Of a stretch of DNA of 64,000 nt, positions 45,651 to 53,653 are shown one piece after another. Numbering within the stretch: the stretch's first letter is position 1; every line of letters starts with the position of its first letter. The translations under genes were made by a program, and so were the position numbers. Source of the stretch: an uncultured Acetatifactor sp. (lineage in GTDB: Bacteria; Bacillota; Clostridia; Lachnospirales; Lachnospiraceae); contig CAJUFO010000001.1 of assembly GCA_910585615.1 (NCBI GenBank), forward strand, positions 124,001 to 188,000. The letters are read 5' to 3'. The notes below the pieces were generated by a model. It was given only the letters and a program-made list of their open reading frames with translations, was not told the origin of the DNA and made no database searches.

Positions 45651-45670
45651 AATGCCCTTTTTAGGGCATT
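45651..45670 (+). other. Short stem-loop between ARH and TIM-barrel genes
   Basis: AATGCCCT and AGGGCATT pair perfectly around TTTT. No U-run follows (TCTCATT), so it may tune downstream expression rather than terminate. Confidence 0.5.
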
Positions 45671-45717
45671 TCTCATTGGAATCTGAAATGCCGCTCCGCG
45701 GTGTCAAGGAGGCAGAA

Positions 45718-46503
45718 ATGGAAACAGGATGCAGCATTTTACATATATCCGAAGTAGAAACGGCAAAGGCCGCGGGATATGACTACATAGAAATGGCGGG
45801 GAAATCTCTTGTACAGATGGACGGCCGGGATTTTTGGCATGTAGAAAAGATATTGTATGAAAACAACTTTCTCTGTAAAGGAATCAATGCATACTGTCCA
45901 GAAAGCCTGATTATGGCAGGGCCGGGTTTTGACCTGAGAAGGGCGGAGGAGTATGCGCGCCTGTGCGCCGGGAGAGCCGGAGCGGTTGGAGTTAAGCGTG
46001 TCGGCATTGGCTCTCCCCGTTCAAGGAGGCTGCCGGAGGGTTATGACAGGAAAAAGGCGGATCTGCAGTTGATTGATTTTTTAAAAAAGACAGCGGAGGT
46101 ATTCGGAAAGCAGGGAATCCAGATATGCCTGGAGCCTTTAGCGCCATGCTACTGCAATTATATCAACAGTATGGAAGAGGGCATGGAAATCGTGGACAGG
46201 ATAAACTGGAGCGATATCGGTCTGCTGGGCGACTTTTATAATCTGGAGAAGGCGGAAGAGGCCGATGAGGATATGGGGAGGTATATGCAGAGGCTTTTGC
46301 ACGTACATATTTCGGATGACGAGGGAAGTCCCTGGCGGCGCAGTTACCTGAAAGAAGAAAAGGCGCAGATACATCAGAGAAGGCTGGGCAGATTGTACGA
46401 AAATGGATACGCGGGCGCAGTGAGTCTGGAAATTGATGTTCCGGCAAAATTGGGGGCTGCCGAAGAATCGCTGAGAATCATGAAAGGCAAAGGGGGCGTG
46501 TAA
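45718..46503 (+). CDS. Sugar phosphate isomerase/epimerase-like TIM-barrel protein
   Basis: 261 residues from METGCSILHISEVETAK with AAGGAGG upstream; an earlier in-frame ATG lacks a binding site. The AP-endonuclease-2-type barrel shows metal-ligand candidates: QICLEPLAPC (Glu), IGLLGDFYNLEKA (Asp), LLHVHISDDEGSPWR (His) and VSLEIDV (Glu). Family knowledge: such proteins isomerise or epimerise keto-sugars or keto acids such as hydroxypyruvate or inosose. In this operon it would process the imported carbon skeleton. It ends one base before the BKACE start codon. Confidence 0.82.
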   Translation: METGCSILHISEVETAKAAGYDYIEMAGKSLVQMDGRDFWHVEKILYENNFLCKGINAYCPESLIMAGPGFDLRRAEEYARLCAGRAGAVGVKRVGIGSPRSRRLPEGYDRKKADLQLIDFLKKTAEVFGKQGIQICLEPLAPCYCNYINSMEEGMEIVDRINWSDIGLLGDFYNLEKAEEADEDMGRYMQRLLHVHISDDEGSPWRRSYLKEEKAQIHQRRLGRLYENGYAGAVSLEIDVPAKLGAAEESLRIMKGKGGV

Positions 46504-46504
46504 A

Positions 46505-47437
46505 ATGCCAAGACAGAAAAAAATAATCATATCCGCGGCTGTTACGGGAGCGATTCATACTCCGGGAATGTCTCCCTATCTGCCGGTTACTCCGGATGAA
46601 ATCATCCGGCAGGCACTGGATGCCCATCGGGCCGGCGCCGCAATCATCCACATTCACGCGAGGGATCAAAAAGGGCAGCCCACCTCCGATCACGGGATTT
46701 TTGAGTATATTTTATCAGGTATTAAGCAGGAGTGCGATGCGGTAATCGGAATTACCACCGGGGGAGCAGCGGGAATGACTGTGGAAGAACGTTTTTCCGT
46801 CATTGAGAGGTTTCGGCCGGAAATGGCATCGGCGAACGCCGGTTCCATGAATTTTTGCTTCAGCCGATTGACAGATTTTCTGGAAAATCCCGTTTATGGC
46901 TGGGAATATCCTTTCGTCGAAAAAACATATGACAATGTATTTAAAAATACATTTAAAGATATTCAATATTGCATAGAAACCATGAACCGGTGCGGTACCC
47001 TTCCGGAATATGAGGTGTTTGATTACGGACAGCTGGCAAATCTGGCTTTTTTCAAAAAAAGGGGTACGATAACGCAACCGATCTATATTCAGTTTGTGCC
47101 AGGAGTAATGGGAGCCATGCCGATGACCCCCGAGTCCATGCTGTTCATGATTGATCAGGCCAAAAAACTGCTGGGAACTGATATTCGATACAGCACTGTA
47201 GGCGGCGGAAGAAGAATGTTCCGCTATGAGACAATGATGGCGGTCTGCGGAGGAAATGTACGGGTGGGGATGGAAGACGGTCTGTACATAAAGCCCAATG
47301 GGGAGCTCGCCCTGGATAATGCGCAGCAGGTTGCCAAACTGAAGGAGATTTTGGAACTCCTGGATTATGAGATTGCTGATTCTGAAGAAGCCAGAGCGAT
47401 GCTTTGTCTGAAAGGAAAAGAAGAGGTTGCTTTCTGA
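46505..47437 (+). CDS. BKACE family (DUF849) beta-keto acid cleavage enzyme
   Basis: 310 residues with the full family pattern: zinc histidines in AGAAIIHIHARD, GITTGGAAGMTVEER, PEMASANAGSMNF, PIYIQFVPGVMGAMP, and glutamate in NVRVGMEDGLYI. Family knowledge: BKACE enzymes use acetyl-CoA to split beta-keto acids into acetoacetate and a shortened acyl-CoA. Known substrates include 3-keto-5-aminohexanoate (lysine fermentation), dehydrocarnitine and 2-deoxy-3-ketoribonate. In this sugar-importer operon, with a hydroxyacid-type dehydrogenase downstream, a 3-keto sugar acid is the most attractive substrate, by inference only. Confidence 0.93.
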   Translation: MPRQKKIIISAAVTGAIHTPGMSPYLPVTPDEIIRQALDAHRAGAAIIHIHARDQKGQPTSDHGIFEYILSGIKQECDAVIGITTGGAAGMTVEERFSVIERFRPEMASANAGSMNFCFSRLTDFLENPVYGWEYPFVEKTYDNVFKNTFKDIQYCIETMNRCGTLPEYEVFDYGQLANLAFFKKRGTITQPIYIQFVPGVMGAMPMTPESMLFMIDQAKKLLGTDIRYSTVGGGRRMFRYETMMAVCGGNVRVGMEDGLYIKPNGELALDNAQQVAKLKEILELLDYEIADSEEARAMLCLKGKEEVAF

Positions 47438-47490
47438 GCGAGGCAGAAAGTGGCCACAGGTTTGAAGGACGATATTGAGAAGGGGCAGAT

Positions 47491-47910
47491 ATGGGATGTG
47501 CGGTAGGCCAGATGGCAAGCTTTTCAAAAACGATAACAGAAACGGATGTATATGGATTTGCGGGAATTACGGGAGATTTTAATCCACTGCATGTTGATGC
47601 AGTGAAAGCGGAGGCAGGCCGGTTCGGTGAGCGAATCGCCCACGGTATGCTGAGCGCTTCCTTTATTTCCACGGTGATCGCTACCAGGCTTCCCGGTCCG
47701 GGGACAATCTATATGGGACAGGAAGTGCGTTTTTTAAATCCTGTGCGGTTTGGAGATACCATAACGGCGACAGTGGTGATAGAGGAATTGCTGGATCGGG
47801 GGAGGGTTCGACTGCATACATTTGTGGAGAATCAGAAGGGGGAAACCGTGGTGGATGGTTATGCGCTGGTCAAACTGCCCAGAAAGGAAGGAGAAGGGGA
47901 AAATGGATGA
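47491..47910 (+). CDS. MaoC-like (R)-specific enoyl-CoA hydratase
   Basis: 139 residues forming a single hot-dog domain. The catalytic pair Asp/His is in GITGDFNPLHVD, and IAHGMLSASFISTVIATRLPG is the second signature. It is the size of PhaJ-type hydratases. It adds water to, or removes it from, a CoA thioester. It overlaps the dehydrogenase gene by 8 bases, so the two steps are probably linked, possibly on the acyl-CoA produced by BKACE. Confidence 0.9.
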   Translation: MGCAVGQMASFSKTITETDVYGFAGITGDFNPLHVDAVKAEAGRFGERIAHGMLSASFISTVIATRLPGPGTIYMGQEVRFLNPVRFGDTITATVVIEELLDRGRVRLHTFVENQKGETVVDGYALVKLPRKEGEGENG

Positions 47911-48811
47911 AAAAAGACGGATTGTAATCGCGGGGGCCGGGGTGATGGGAGGCTCTATCGCCCTGCTTTTTGCCAGGCACGGATATGAAGTGGCTGTATA
48001 TGACATTGAGCAAAAGGGGTTGGATCGATGCCGGAAGAGAATACAGAAGGAAATTGCTGGAGCAGAGATTATTTTTACCAGAGAGAAAGAGTGTTTTGCA
48101 AGGGCGGGATTTGTGGTTGAGGCCATTGTGGAAAACATAGAAGCAAAACATTTATTCTGGCGGGAGATTTCTTCTATTGTATCTGAGAGGGCGATTCTGA
48201 CCACTAATACATCGGGATTATCCGTCACGCAGATAGCGGAGGCTGTAAAGTGCCCGCGGCGCTTTTGCGGCATGCACTGGTTAAATCCACCCCACATCTG
48301 TCCCTTGATCGAGGTGATCAAAGGGGAAAAAACGGACGCGGAAACGGCCGAAGCAGTCAGGCAGACGGGACTTGATGTAGGAAGAGTTCCTGTAATGCTG
48401 GAAAAAGAGGTGCCGGGATTTTTGATCAACAGGTTCCAGTTTGCTATCCTGCGGGAGGCGATGAGCCTGGTGGAAGCCGGAGCGGCAAAAAAGGAGGATA
48501 TTGATAAGGTCTTCAAGTATGGGCTGGGGCTTCGGTATGCGTGCCTGGGTCCGTTTGAGATAGCCGATTTAGGCGGTTTAGATACTTTTTACAGGATTGC
48601 GTCTTATTTATTTGCGGATCTCTGTGATGAGAAAACCGTTATGCCCATGCTGGCAGAGCTGGTGGAAAACGGAGATTATGGCGTAAAGACCGGAAAAGGA
48701 TTTTATGAATATCTCGGCAGCCGGGCAGCTCAGGTAATTACAAAGAGAGACGAAGACTTCGAAAAACTGGCGGAATGTCTGTATAGAGCCGAGACAAGAA
48801 TTCATCAATAA
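47903..48811 (+). CDS. 3-hydroxyacyl-CoA dehydrogenase family protein (possible hydroxyacid dehydrogenase)
   Basis: 302 residues from MDEKRRIVIAGAGVMGGSIA. Rossmann fold with GAGVMGG and an acidic residue after strand two (VAVYDIE); catalytic histidine in CGMHWLNPPHICPLIEV; C-terminal helical domain ending YGVKTGKGFYEY. The H-x-x-NPPH-x-x-PL-x-EV pattern resembles L-gulonate 3-dehydrogenase and L-carnitine dehydrogenase more than classical HBDH (H-F-x-NP). Oxidation of a free 3-hydroxy acid to a 3-keto acid for the BKACE enzyme is therefore plausible; a CoA-ester substrate is the alternative. Confidence 0.87.
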   Translation: MDEKRRIVIAGAGVMGGSIALLFARHGYEVAVYDIEQKGLDRCRKRIQKEIAGAEIIFTREKECFARAGFVVEAIVENIEAKHLFWREISSIVSERAILTTNTSGLSVTQIAEAVKCPRRFCGMHWLNPPHICPLIEVIKGEKTDAETAEAVRQTGLDVGRVPVMLEKEVPGFLINRFQFAILREAMSLVEAGAAKKEDIDKVFKYGLGLRYACLGPFEIADLGGLDTFYRIASYLFADLCDEKTVMPMLAELVENGDYGVKTGKGFYEYLGSRAAQVITKRDEDFEKLAECLYRAETRIHQ

Positions 48812-48859
48812 AGAAGCGCGGTTTTGGAGGAGCTGTATGCAGAAAGAGAGGGGCAAGAA

Positions 48860-49303
48860 ATGATTATAGCGATGGGATGCGACCACGCGGGTTTTCCGCT
48901 GAAAGCGGCAGTAACCGAAATGCTGCGGAAAAGGGGAATCGAGGTCATTGATCATGGATGCTACAGAGGGGAAGTGGTTGATTTTCCGGATGTGGCCAAG
49001 AAGGTCTGCGCAAGTGTGACGGAGAAAAAGGCACAGAGGGGAATCATGCTGTGCGGATCCGGTGTGGGAGCGGCAATTGCCTGCAATAAGGCAGCGGGTA
49101 TTCGAGCGGCCTGCTGTCATGATATCTATACGGCGCACCAGTGTGTAGAACATGACGATGTGAATGTAATCGCTTTGGGAGCTGACGTAGTGGGAAAACA
49201 GGCAGCCTGTGATTTGATTCAAAGATATCTAGATTCCTCCTTCAGCGGAGGGGATGAATTTGCGCGGAGAATACGGAAGTTGACTGAAATGGAAGGTAGC
49301 TGA
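48860..49303 (+). CDS. rpiB: Ribose-5-phosphate isomerase B/LacAB family
   Basis: 147 residues from MIIAMGCDHAGFPLKAAV; GAGGGG stands before this ATG. The active-site cysteine is in IMLCGSGVGAAIACNKAAGIRAA, and DHGCYRGEVVDFPD matches RpiB. Family knowledge: it interconverts aldose and ketose phosphates of pentoses or rarer sugars. As last gene of the LacI-controlled operon it points to a pentose or related sugar in the pathway. Confidence 0.92.
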   Translation: MIIAMGCDHAGFPLKAAVTEMLRKRGIEVIDHGCYRGEVVDFPDVAKKVCASVTEKKAQRGIMLCGSGVGAAIACNKAAGIRAACCHDIYTAHQCVEHDDVNVIALGADVVGKQAACDLIQRYLDSSFSGGDEFARRIRKLTEMEGS

Positions 49304-49384
49304 ATGCAGTTTCGGCCGAATTCTGTCTTCGGTAGACAAGCTGGCGAGAAGCCGGTTGGACAGGAAGACTCTGCGGGAATACAG

Positions 49385-49408
49385 GGGGGAGTGAACGCTC
49401 CCCCTTTC
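49385..49408 (+). terminator. Intrinsic terminator of the importer/BKACE operon
   Basis: GGGGGAG (49385-49391) pairs with CTCCCCC (49398-49404) around TGAACG, followed by TTTCT. Confidence 0.75.
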
Positions 49409-49519
49409 TGCGTCCACAGGGATACAAAAAATATAGATAAAATCCAAGAATAGTTGATGACTTGCCTTGCAAAATTAAGTAAAATAAAGTATAACGGAAA
49501 GAAGGAATGGAGAGGCGCG

Positions 49520-50527
49520 ATGGCAAAGGTGAGGATGCAGGACATAGCCAATCAGGTGGGCGTAAGCGCGGTGACGGTGCACAATGCGCTGGCAGGGCGC
49601 AAGGGGGTCAGCGATGAGGTCAGGGAAAGGATTCTGGACAAGGCCCGGGAGATGGGATACTTCCAGAACCAGAAGAGGGCGGCCGGCAAAGCCCCCGGCC
49701 TGCGCAGCATCGGCGTCCTCATCTCGGAGAGATACCTGGCGGACTACATCACGTTCTACTGGAAGATTTATATGGAGATTGCCATGGCGGCGCCTGAGAG
49801 GGGCTGTGCCGTGATGGCGGAGGTCTTGAAGCATGATGCGGAAAAGGCAGGGAGGCTTCCCCGCTTCGTGGAGGAAGGCGCGGCGGAGGGGCTGATCGTT
49901 ATGGGGGAGGTTGACCGGGAATACATCGGACTCTTAAAAAGCAGCGCGAAGATGCCCGTGGTCTTCCTGGATTTTTACTACAAGGACATAGCGCAGGACG
50001 CGGTGGTGACGGACGGCTTCTACGGCATGTACCTGATGGCGGAGTACCTGTACGAGAGGGGCTTTCGGCGCATGGCCTACGTGGGCTCCATCCATGCCAC
50101 CAGCAGCATCATGGACAGGTACTGCGGCTTCCGGCGCTGCCTGCTGGAGCACGGCGTACCTTTCCGGGAGGAGTGGCTGCTGGAGGACCGGGACGGAACC
50201 GGGGAGATTATCGTGAAGCTGCCGGAGGAGCTGCCGGAGGCCTTCGTCTGCAACTGCGATCTGGTGGCCGGCAGGCTGATCAACGAGCTGGAGAAGCGGG
50301 GGGTACGGGTGCCGGAGGACTGCTCCGTGGTGGGATTCGACAATTACCTCTGGCCGGGCCTGCCGGACAGGGGGATCACCACCTATGAGGTGGACATGAA
50401 GGCCATGGCCCAGGCCGCCCTGGGGAAGATGCTGGCAAGGCTGGAGGGCTCCGATGGGGCGGGGCGGATGGAGCTGGTGAGCGGGCATATCGTGGAAAAG
50501 GCTACGGTCAGGGCAAGCGCGCGGTGA
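49520..50527 (+). CDS. LacI-family transcriptional regulator
   Basis: 335 residues from MAKVRMQDIANQVGVSAVTV (GGAGAGG upstream). Helix-turn-helix at 5-25, hinge, and effector domain with VVTDGFYGMYLMAEYLYERG and CSVVGFDNYLWPGLPDRGIT. It is followed after 117 GC-rich bases by a second LacI-type gene in the same direction. The importer operon at 52.3 kb, with repeated motifs around its promoter, is the likely target of one or both. Confidence 0.92.
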   Translation: MAKVRMQDIANQVGVSAVTVHNALAGRKGVSDEVRERILDKAREMGYFQNQKRAAGKAPGLRSIGVLISERYLADYITFYWKIYMEIAMAAPERGCAVMAEVLKHDAEKAGRLPRFVEEGAAEGLIVMGEVDREYIGLLKSSAKMPVVFLDFYYKDIAQDAVVTDGFYGMYLMAEYLYERGFRRMAYVGSIHATSSIMDRYCGFRRCLLEHGVPFREEWLLEDRDGTGEIIVKLPEELPEAFVCNCDLVAGRLINELEKRGVRVPEDCSVVGFDNYLWPGLPDRGITTYEVDMKAMAQAALGKMLARLEGSDGAGRMELVSGHIVEKATVRASAR

Positions 50528-50644
50528 GGCTTGCCCCGGGTGCCGCGGCCGACGGCCGGGGCGGGAAGCCCGGGAAGAGGGTTCGGGGCGTGAAAGAGGG
50601 GTTGCGCCAGAGAGCGGGCGGGGTATTGCATAGGGGGTAAGGAA

Positions 50645-51697
50645 ATGGCAAAGGTTACGATTCAAAGCATTGCAAAGGATCTGGGGCTGTCCCGGAACAC
50701 GGTGTCCATGGCGCTGAAGGGCAATGACCTGGTGGCCCAGCGGACCAGGGAGATGGTGCTGCGGTACGCACAGCAGAGAGGGTATGTGGCATCCTCGGGA
50801 GAGGAGGGGGAGAGACAGCCCCCGGAGAGGGAGGAGGCCGGGGATCACAGGATCATGATCCTGCGCAAGCCCGATGTGGCGGTGTACTGGGACAAGGTCA
50901 TCAACGGCATATCCGAGGAGGCCAGCCGCAACCACTGCCAGACCCAGGTGGCGGTGGTGACCCAGGAGGATGAGGATGTGCTGCGCCTGCCGCCGGGGCT
51001 GGAGGATGGCATCGAAGCGGTCTTCTGCGTGAAGATGATGAACATAGACTATATTAGCGTAATCGAACGGAGGGGGATTCAGATATTCCTGCTGGACACT
51101 TATAAGGATGTGGACGGGGAGATGCCGGGGGACGTGGTGAAGATAGACAGCTTCCGGCCCGTGGTGAAGCTGGTCAGGCACCTGATCGACCAGGGGATGG
51201 GCAGAATCGGCTTCCTGAACGAGAGCAGCAGTATTTATGAGACCATGCACGACCGCTTCGACGGCTATCTCTATGCCATGCGCCAGGCGGGGATAGAACC
51301 TGTCCCGGAACTGGTGATGCCGGATGCGGAGCTGGTGAGCAGCGAGTTCTACAATGATCAGACCTTTAAACAAATCGTAAAAGGGTATCAGGAACAGGGG
51401 CTGCCGGAGGCGGTGGTGTGCGGGAACGATGAGATCGCCAAGTTCCTGACCCAGACGTTGCGGGAGCAGGGCATCCGGGTGCCGGAGGACGTTGCGGTGA
51501 CGGGCTTCGACAATGACGAGGAGGGCATGCTGGACCCCTTCTTCACCACGGTGAACGTGGACGCGAAGTGGCTGGGAAAGCGCATGGTGCAGTGCTTCCT
51601 GTGGCGGCTTGGGCATCCTGAGGCCCCTTTTGAGAAGATAGACGTGTCGGGGCGGATTATCATACGGAAATCATCGGTGAAGCGGGTTCTTGACTGA
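50645..51697 (+). CDS. LacI-family transcriptional regulator
   Basis: 350 residues from MAKVTIQSIAKDLGLSRNTV (GTAAGGAA upstream). The hinge region is followed by a charged insertion (EEGERQPPEREEAGDHR) before the effector domain starts with IMILRKPDVAVYWDKVINGI. Ligand domain signatures: MGRIGFLNESSSIY, VVCGNDEIAKFL, VAVTGFDNDEEGMLDPFFTT. Related in layout but not closely similar to the LacI protein encoded just upstream. Confidence 0.92.
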   Translation: MAKVTIQSIAKDLGLSRNTVSMALKGNDLVAQRTREMVLRYAQQRGYVASSGEEGERQPPEREEAGDHRIMILRKPDVAVYWDKVINGISEEASRNHCQTQVAVVTQEDEDVLRLPPGLEDGIEAVFCVKMMNIDYISVIERRGIQIFLLDTYKDVDGEMPGDVVKIDSFRPVVKLVRHLIDQGMGRIGFLNESSSIYETMHDRFDGYLYAMRQAGIEPVPELVMPDAELVSSEFYNDQTFKQIVKGYQEQGLPEAVVCGNDEIAKFLTQTLREQGIRVPEDVAVTGFDNDEEGMLDPFFTTVNVDAKWLGKRMVQCFLWRLGHPEAPFEKIDVSGRIIIRKSSVKRVLD

Positions 51698-51811
51698 ACG
51701 CCCTGCCGGCAGGGATGGATTTTGAAAGCATAATATGGTATAATGCCCATGGCAGGACATTGTTTTTTGGAGACATGCATCCGGAGACGGTGCAGGAGAG
51801 GAGATGGTGAT

Positions 51812-51970
51812 ATGAATATGACGGAAGTTGCAAGGCTGCTTCTGGGCTTAAGGGCAGCAGGATGGACCGAAAAGGAGATCAACGACTTCGTGCTTTATAT
51901 CGAATCCGGTGAGGAACAGTACAAGCCGAAGCCAAAGGCGGAAAGGGAAAAGCAGATGACGGCGGACTAG
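51812..51970 (+). CDS. Small conserved-type protein, 52 residues, unknown function
   Basis: Starts MNMTEVARLLLGLRAAGWTE at 51812, with GGAG 8 nt upstream; a longer in-frame start is less well supported. Residues 1-35 look like a compact helical unit with leucine repeats (LLLGLRAAGWTEKEINDFVL) that resembles a helix-turn-helix-like fold; the tail is lysine-rich. A terminator follows directly. I do not recognise a characterised family. Confidence 0.7.
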   Translation: MNMTEVARLLLGLRAAGWTEKEINDFVLYIESGEEQYKPKPKAEREKQMTAD

Positions 51971-51982
51971 GACGCCGCAGAT

Positions 51983-52010
51983 AAAAAGGGCTCGCGCAGG
52001 GCTCTTTTTT
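51983..52010 (+). terminator. Intrinsic terminator
   Basis: AAAAAGGGC and GCTCTTTTT pair (one G-T wobble) around a 9-10 base loop, ending in a run of six T. Confidence 0.8.
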
Positions 52011-52046
52011 GATGCCTGTTTTTCCTTTTGGGCAAAGTAGACAAAA

Positions 52047-52249
52047 ATAGTGCAAAATAGTGCATTAATTAATTATTAAAATTGTATAAAGTGTCAAAAA
52101 TGTCATAAATTACACAAAGAATATTGACTTTCAAACACTAAAGTGCTTTAATATAAACAAGAAAACGCACAAACAGATGCACGAATAAGCCCAGGGATAA
52201 AAAATGATAGTATAGTGCAATTGTGCATTAAATAGTGCAGAATAGTGCT
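52047..52249 (+). promoter_or_regulatory. Importer promoter flanked by helically phased ATAGTGCA repeats
   Basis: TTGACT (52124-52129), 17 nt, TTTAAT (52147-52152) is a plausible promoter. Upstream, ATAGTGCA occurs at 52047 and 52057. Downstream the motif occurs at 52212, 52232 and 52242 (last copy ATAGTGCT), with a related TTGTGCAT at 52221. Within each cluster the copies are about 10 bp apart. AAGTGC also lies inside the promoter spacer. This looks like a two-sided operator array. Confidence 0.6.
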
Positions 52250-52295
52250 AAAAGCCAGCCCGTCAGAAACAAATATGAGAGAGGAGTGTGTGAAA

Positions 52296-53243
52296 ATGGC
52301 AGAAAACAAAGGCACGAAAAAAGTGGACTTCAAAATCAGGTGCCAGACCACATGGAAGGATATGGTAAAGTACCGTTGGCTGTACTTCCTGCTGATTCCC
52401 GGAATCCTGTTCTTTGTGATCTTCAAGTATGTGCCCATGGGAGGGCTGAGAATCGCGTTCATGGATTATAACCAGTATAATCCGGCAAAGAGCACGTGGG
52501 TGGGCTTCGATCAGTTCGTGAAGCTGTTCTCCAAGGCATCGTTCCTGCCCGTCCTGCGCAATACGGTGGTCATCAGCCTGCTGAAGCTGATTATCGGATT
52601 CCCCATACCGGTGATACTGGCGCTGATGATGAACGAGATGAGGAGCCTGAAGTTCAAGAAGGTCTCCCAGACGCTTTTGTATCTGCCCCACTTCATTTCC
52701 TGGGTCATCCTGGCAGGTATCATCATGACCCTGCTGGATCCCGACAATGGACTGATCACCCAGCTGATCTACAACCTGACCGGAGAGAGGGTCATGGTGC
52801 TGACCAGCACGAAATGGTTCGTTCCCATGCTAATCGTGACGGACATCTATAAGGGCATGGGCTGGGGTACGATCCTCTACTTCGCGGCCATCAGCGGCAT
52901 CGACCCGCAGCTGTACGAGGCGGCCTCCATCGACGGAGCCGGCAAGTGGAAGCAGATGCTGAACATCACCCTGCCCTCCATCGTCCCTACCATCGTGGTC
53001 TGCTTCATCATGAACTGCGGCAATATCCTGAACGCGGGCTTCGACCAGATATTCATGCTGTATACCTCCCATGTGTATGAGGTGGCGGACATCATCGATA
53101 CATACGTGTATAGAATGGGTCTGATCAATTCGGACTACTCTTTCTCTACGGCGGCAGGCATGTTCAAATCGGTAGTGGCGTTCATATTGATTGTGTTCGT
53201 CAATAATATTGCGAAGAGGACCGGCAACGAGGGCCTGTATTAG
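52296..53243 (+). CDS. CUT1-type ABC transporter permease (LplB type)
   Basis: 315 residues from MAENKGTKKVDFKIRCQTTW (GAGGAG about 10 nt upstream; ATG at 52275 is an alternative). Six helices, EAA loop YEAASIDGAGKWKQMLNITLP, end SFSTAAGMFKSVVAFILIVF. It is the first gene of an importer operon; the second permease gene follows after 28 bases but is broken by a mobile element, so the importer is probably inactive. Confidence 0.92.
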   Translation: MAENKGTKKVDFKIRCQTTWKDMVKYRWLYFLLIPGILFFVIFKYVPMGGLRIAFMDYNQYNPAKSTWVGFDQFVKLFSKASFLPVLRNTVVISLLKLIIGFPIPVILALMMNEMRSLKFKKVSQTLLYLPHFISWVILAGIIMTLLDPDNGLITQLIYNLTGERVMVLTSTKWFVPMLIVTDIYKGMGWGTILYFAAISGIDPQLYEAASIDGAGKWKQMLNITLPSIVPTIVVCFIMNCGNILNAGFDQIFMLYTSHVYEVADIIDTYVYRMGLINSDYSFSTAAGMFKSVVAFILIVFVNNIAKRTGNEGLY

Positions 53244-53271
53244 GCTGATGCCAGGAAAATGGAGGTGTAAA

Positions 53272-53604
53272 ATGAAAGACACGAAAAATCATCTCACGAA
53301 AGTGAAGCGCGGCCGGGGAGAGGTTGCGTATGGTGTATTCAACTATATCTTTTTCACAGTGCTGTGCATCGTTATGGTATATCCATTCTGGCATGTGGTC
53401 ATGATGTCCAGAGGCATTATGCCAGAAAACCAGTATTTATGCGGATTTCTGGCATTTTGTATGGCAATCTACCCCAATAAATACCCCAATGTGATTTTTT
53501 TGGTGAGAACGCACTGTGGGGGTATAGCCTTACAGAGCTATCGCAGAAAGTTGCGGTGTATATGCAAATTAGCGGTGCGGTGTTGGGAAAATACCTGTCA
53601 CTAA
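53272..53604 (+). pseudogene. Second CUT1 permease (YtcP type), interrupted after about 45 codons
   Basis: Starts behind GGAGGTG with MKDTKNHLTKVKRGRGEVAY and shows the first membrane helix typical of YtcP proteins (FFTVLCIVMVYPFWHVVMMS). At about 53408, where relatives continue with FS and the rest of a ~300-residue permease, the sequence switches to unrelated, more AT-rich DNA, and the frame ends at 53604. The remaining part of the gene is not in the window and should lie beyond the right end of the inserted element. Confidence 0.85.
53419..53460. repeat. Inverted-repeat site at the element's left end (possible att core)
   Basis: ATGCCAGAAA (53419-53428) and TTTCTGGCAT (53446-53455) pair perfectly around a 17-base spacer containing CCAGTATTTATGCGG. 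A related 37-base segment lies at 59620-59656. The layout resembles a tyrosine-recombinase core site; a transcription terminator is the alternative. Confidence 0.55.
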
Positions 53605-53653
53605 TTAGTACTGCGCAGGTTCCCTATGTTGAACATAGGCCTACATATTGGTA

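Noticed and set aside
53272..53604. Intact 110-residue membrane protein
   Set aside because: Only the first ~45 codons match a permease; the rest is read-through into inserted DNA.
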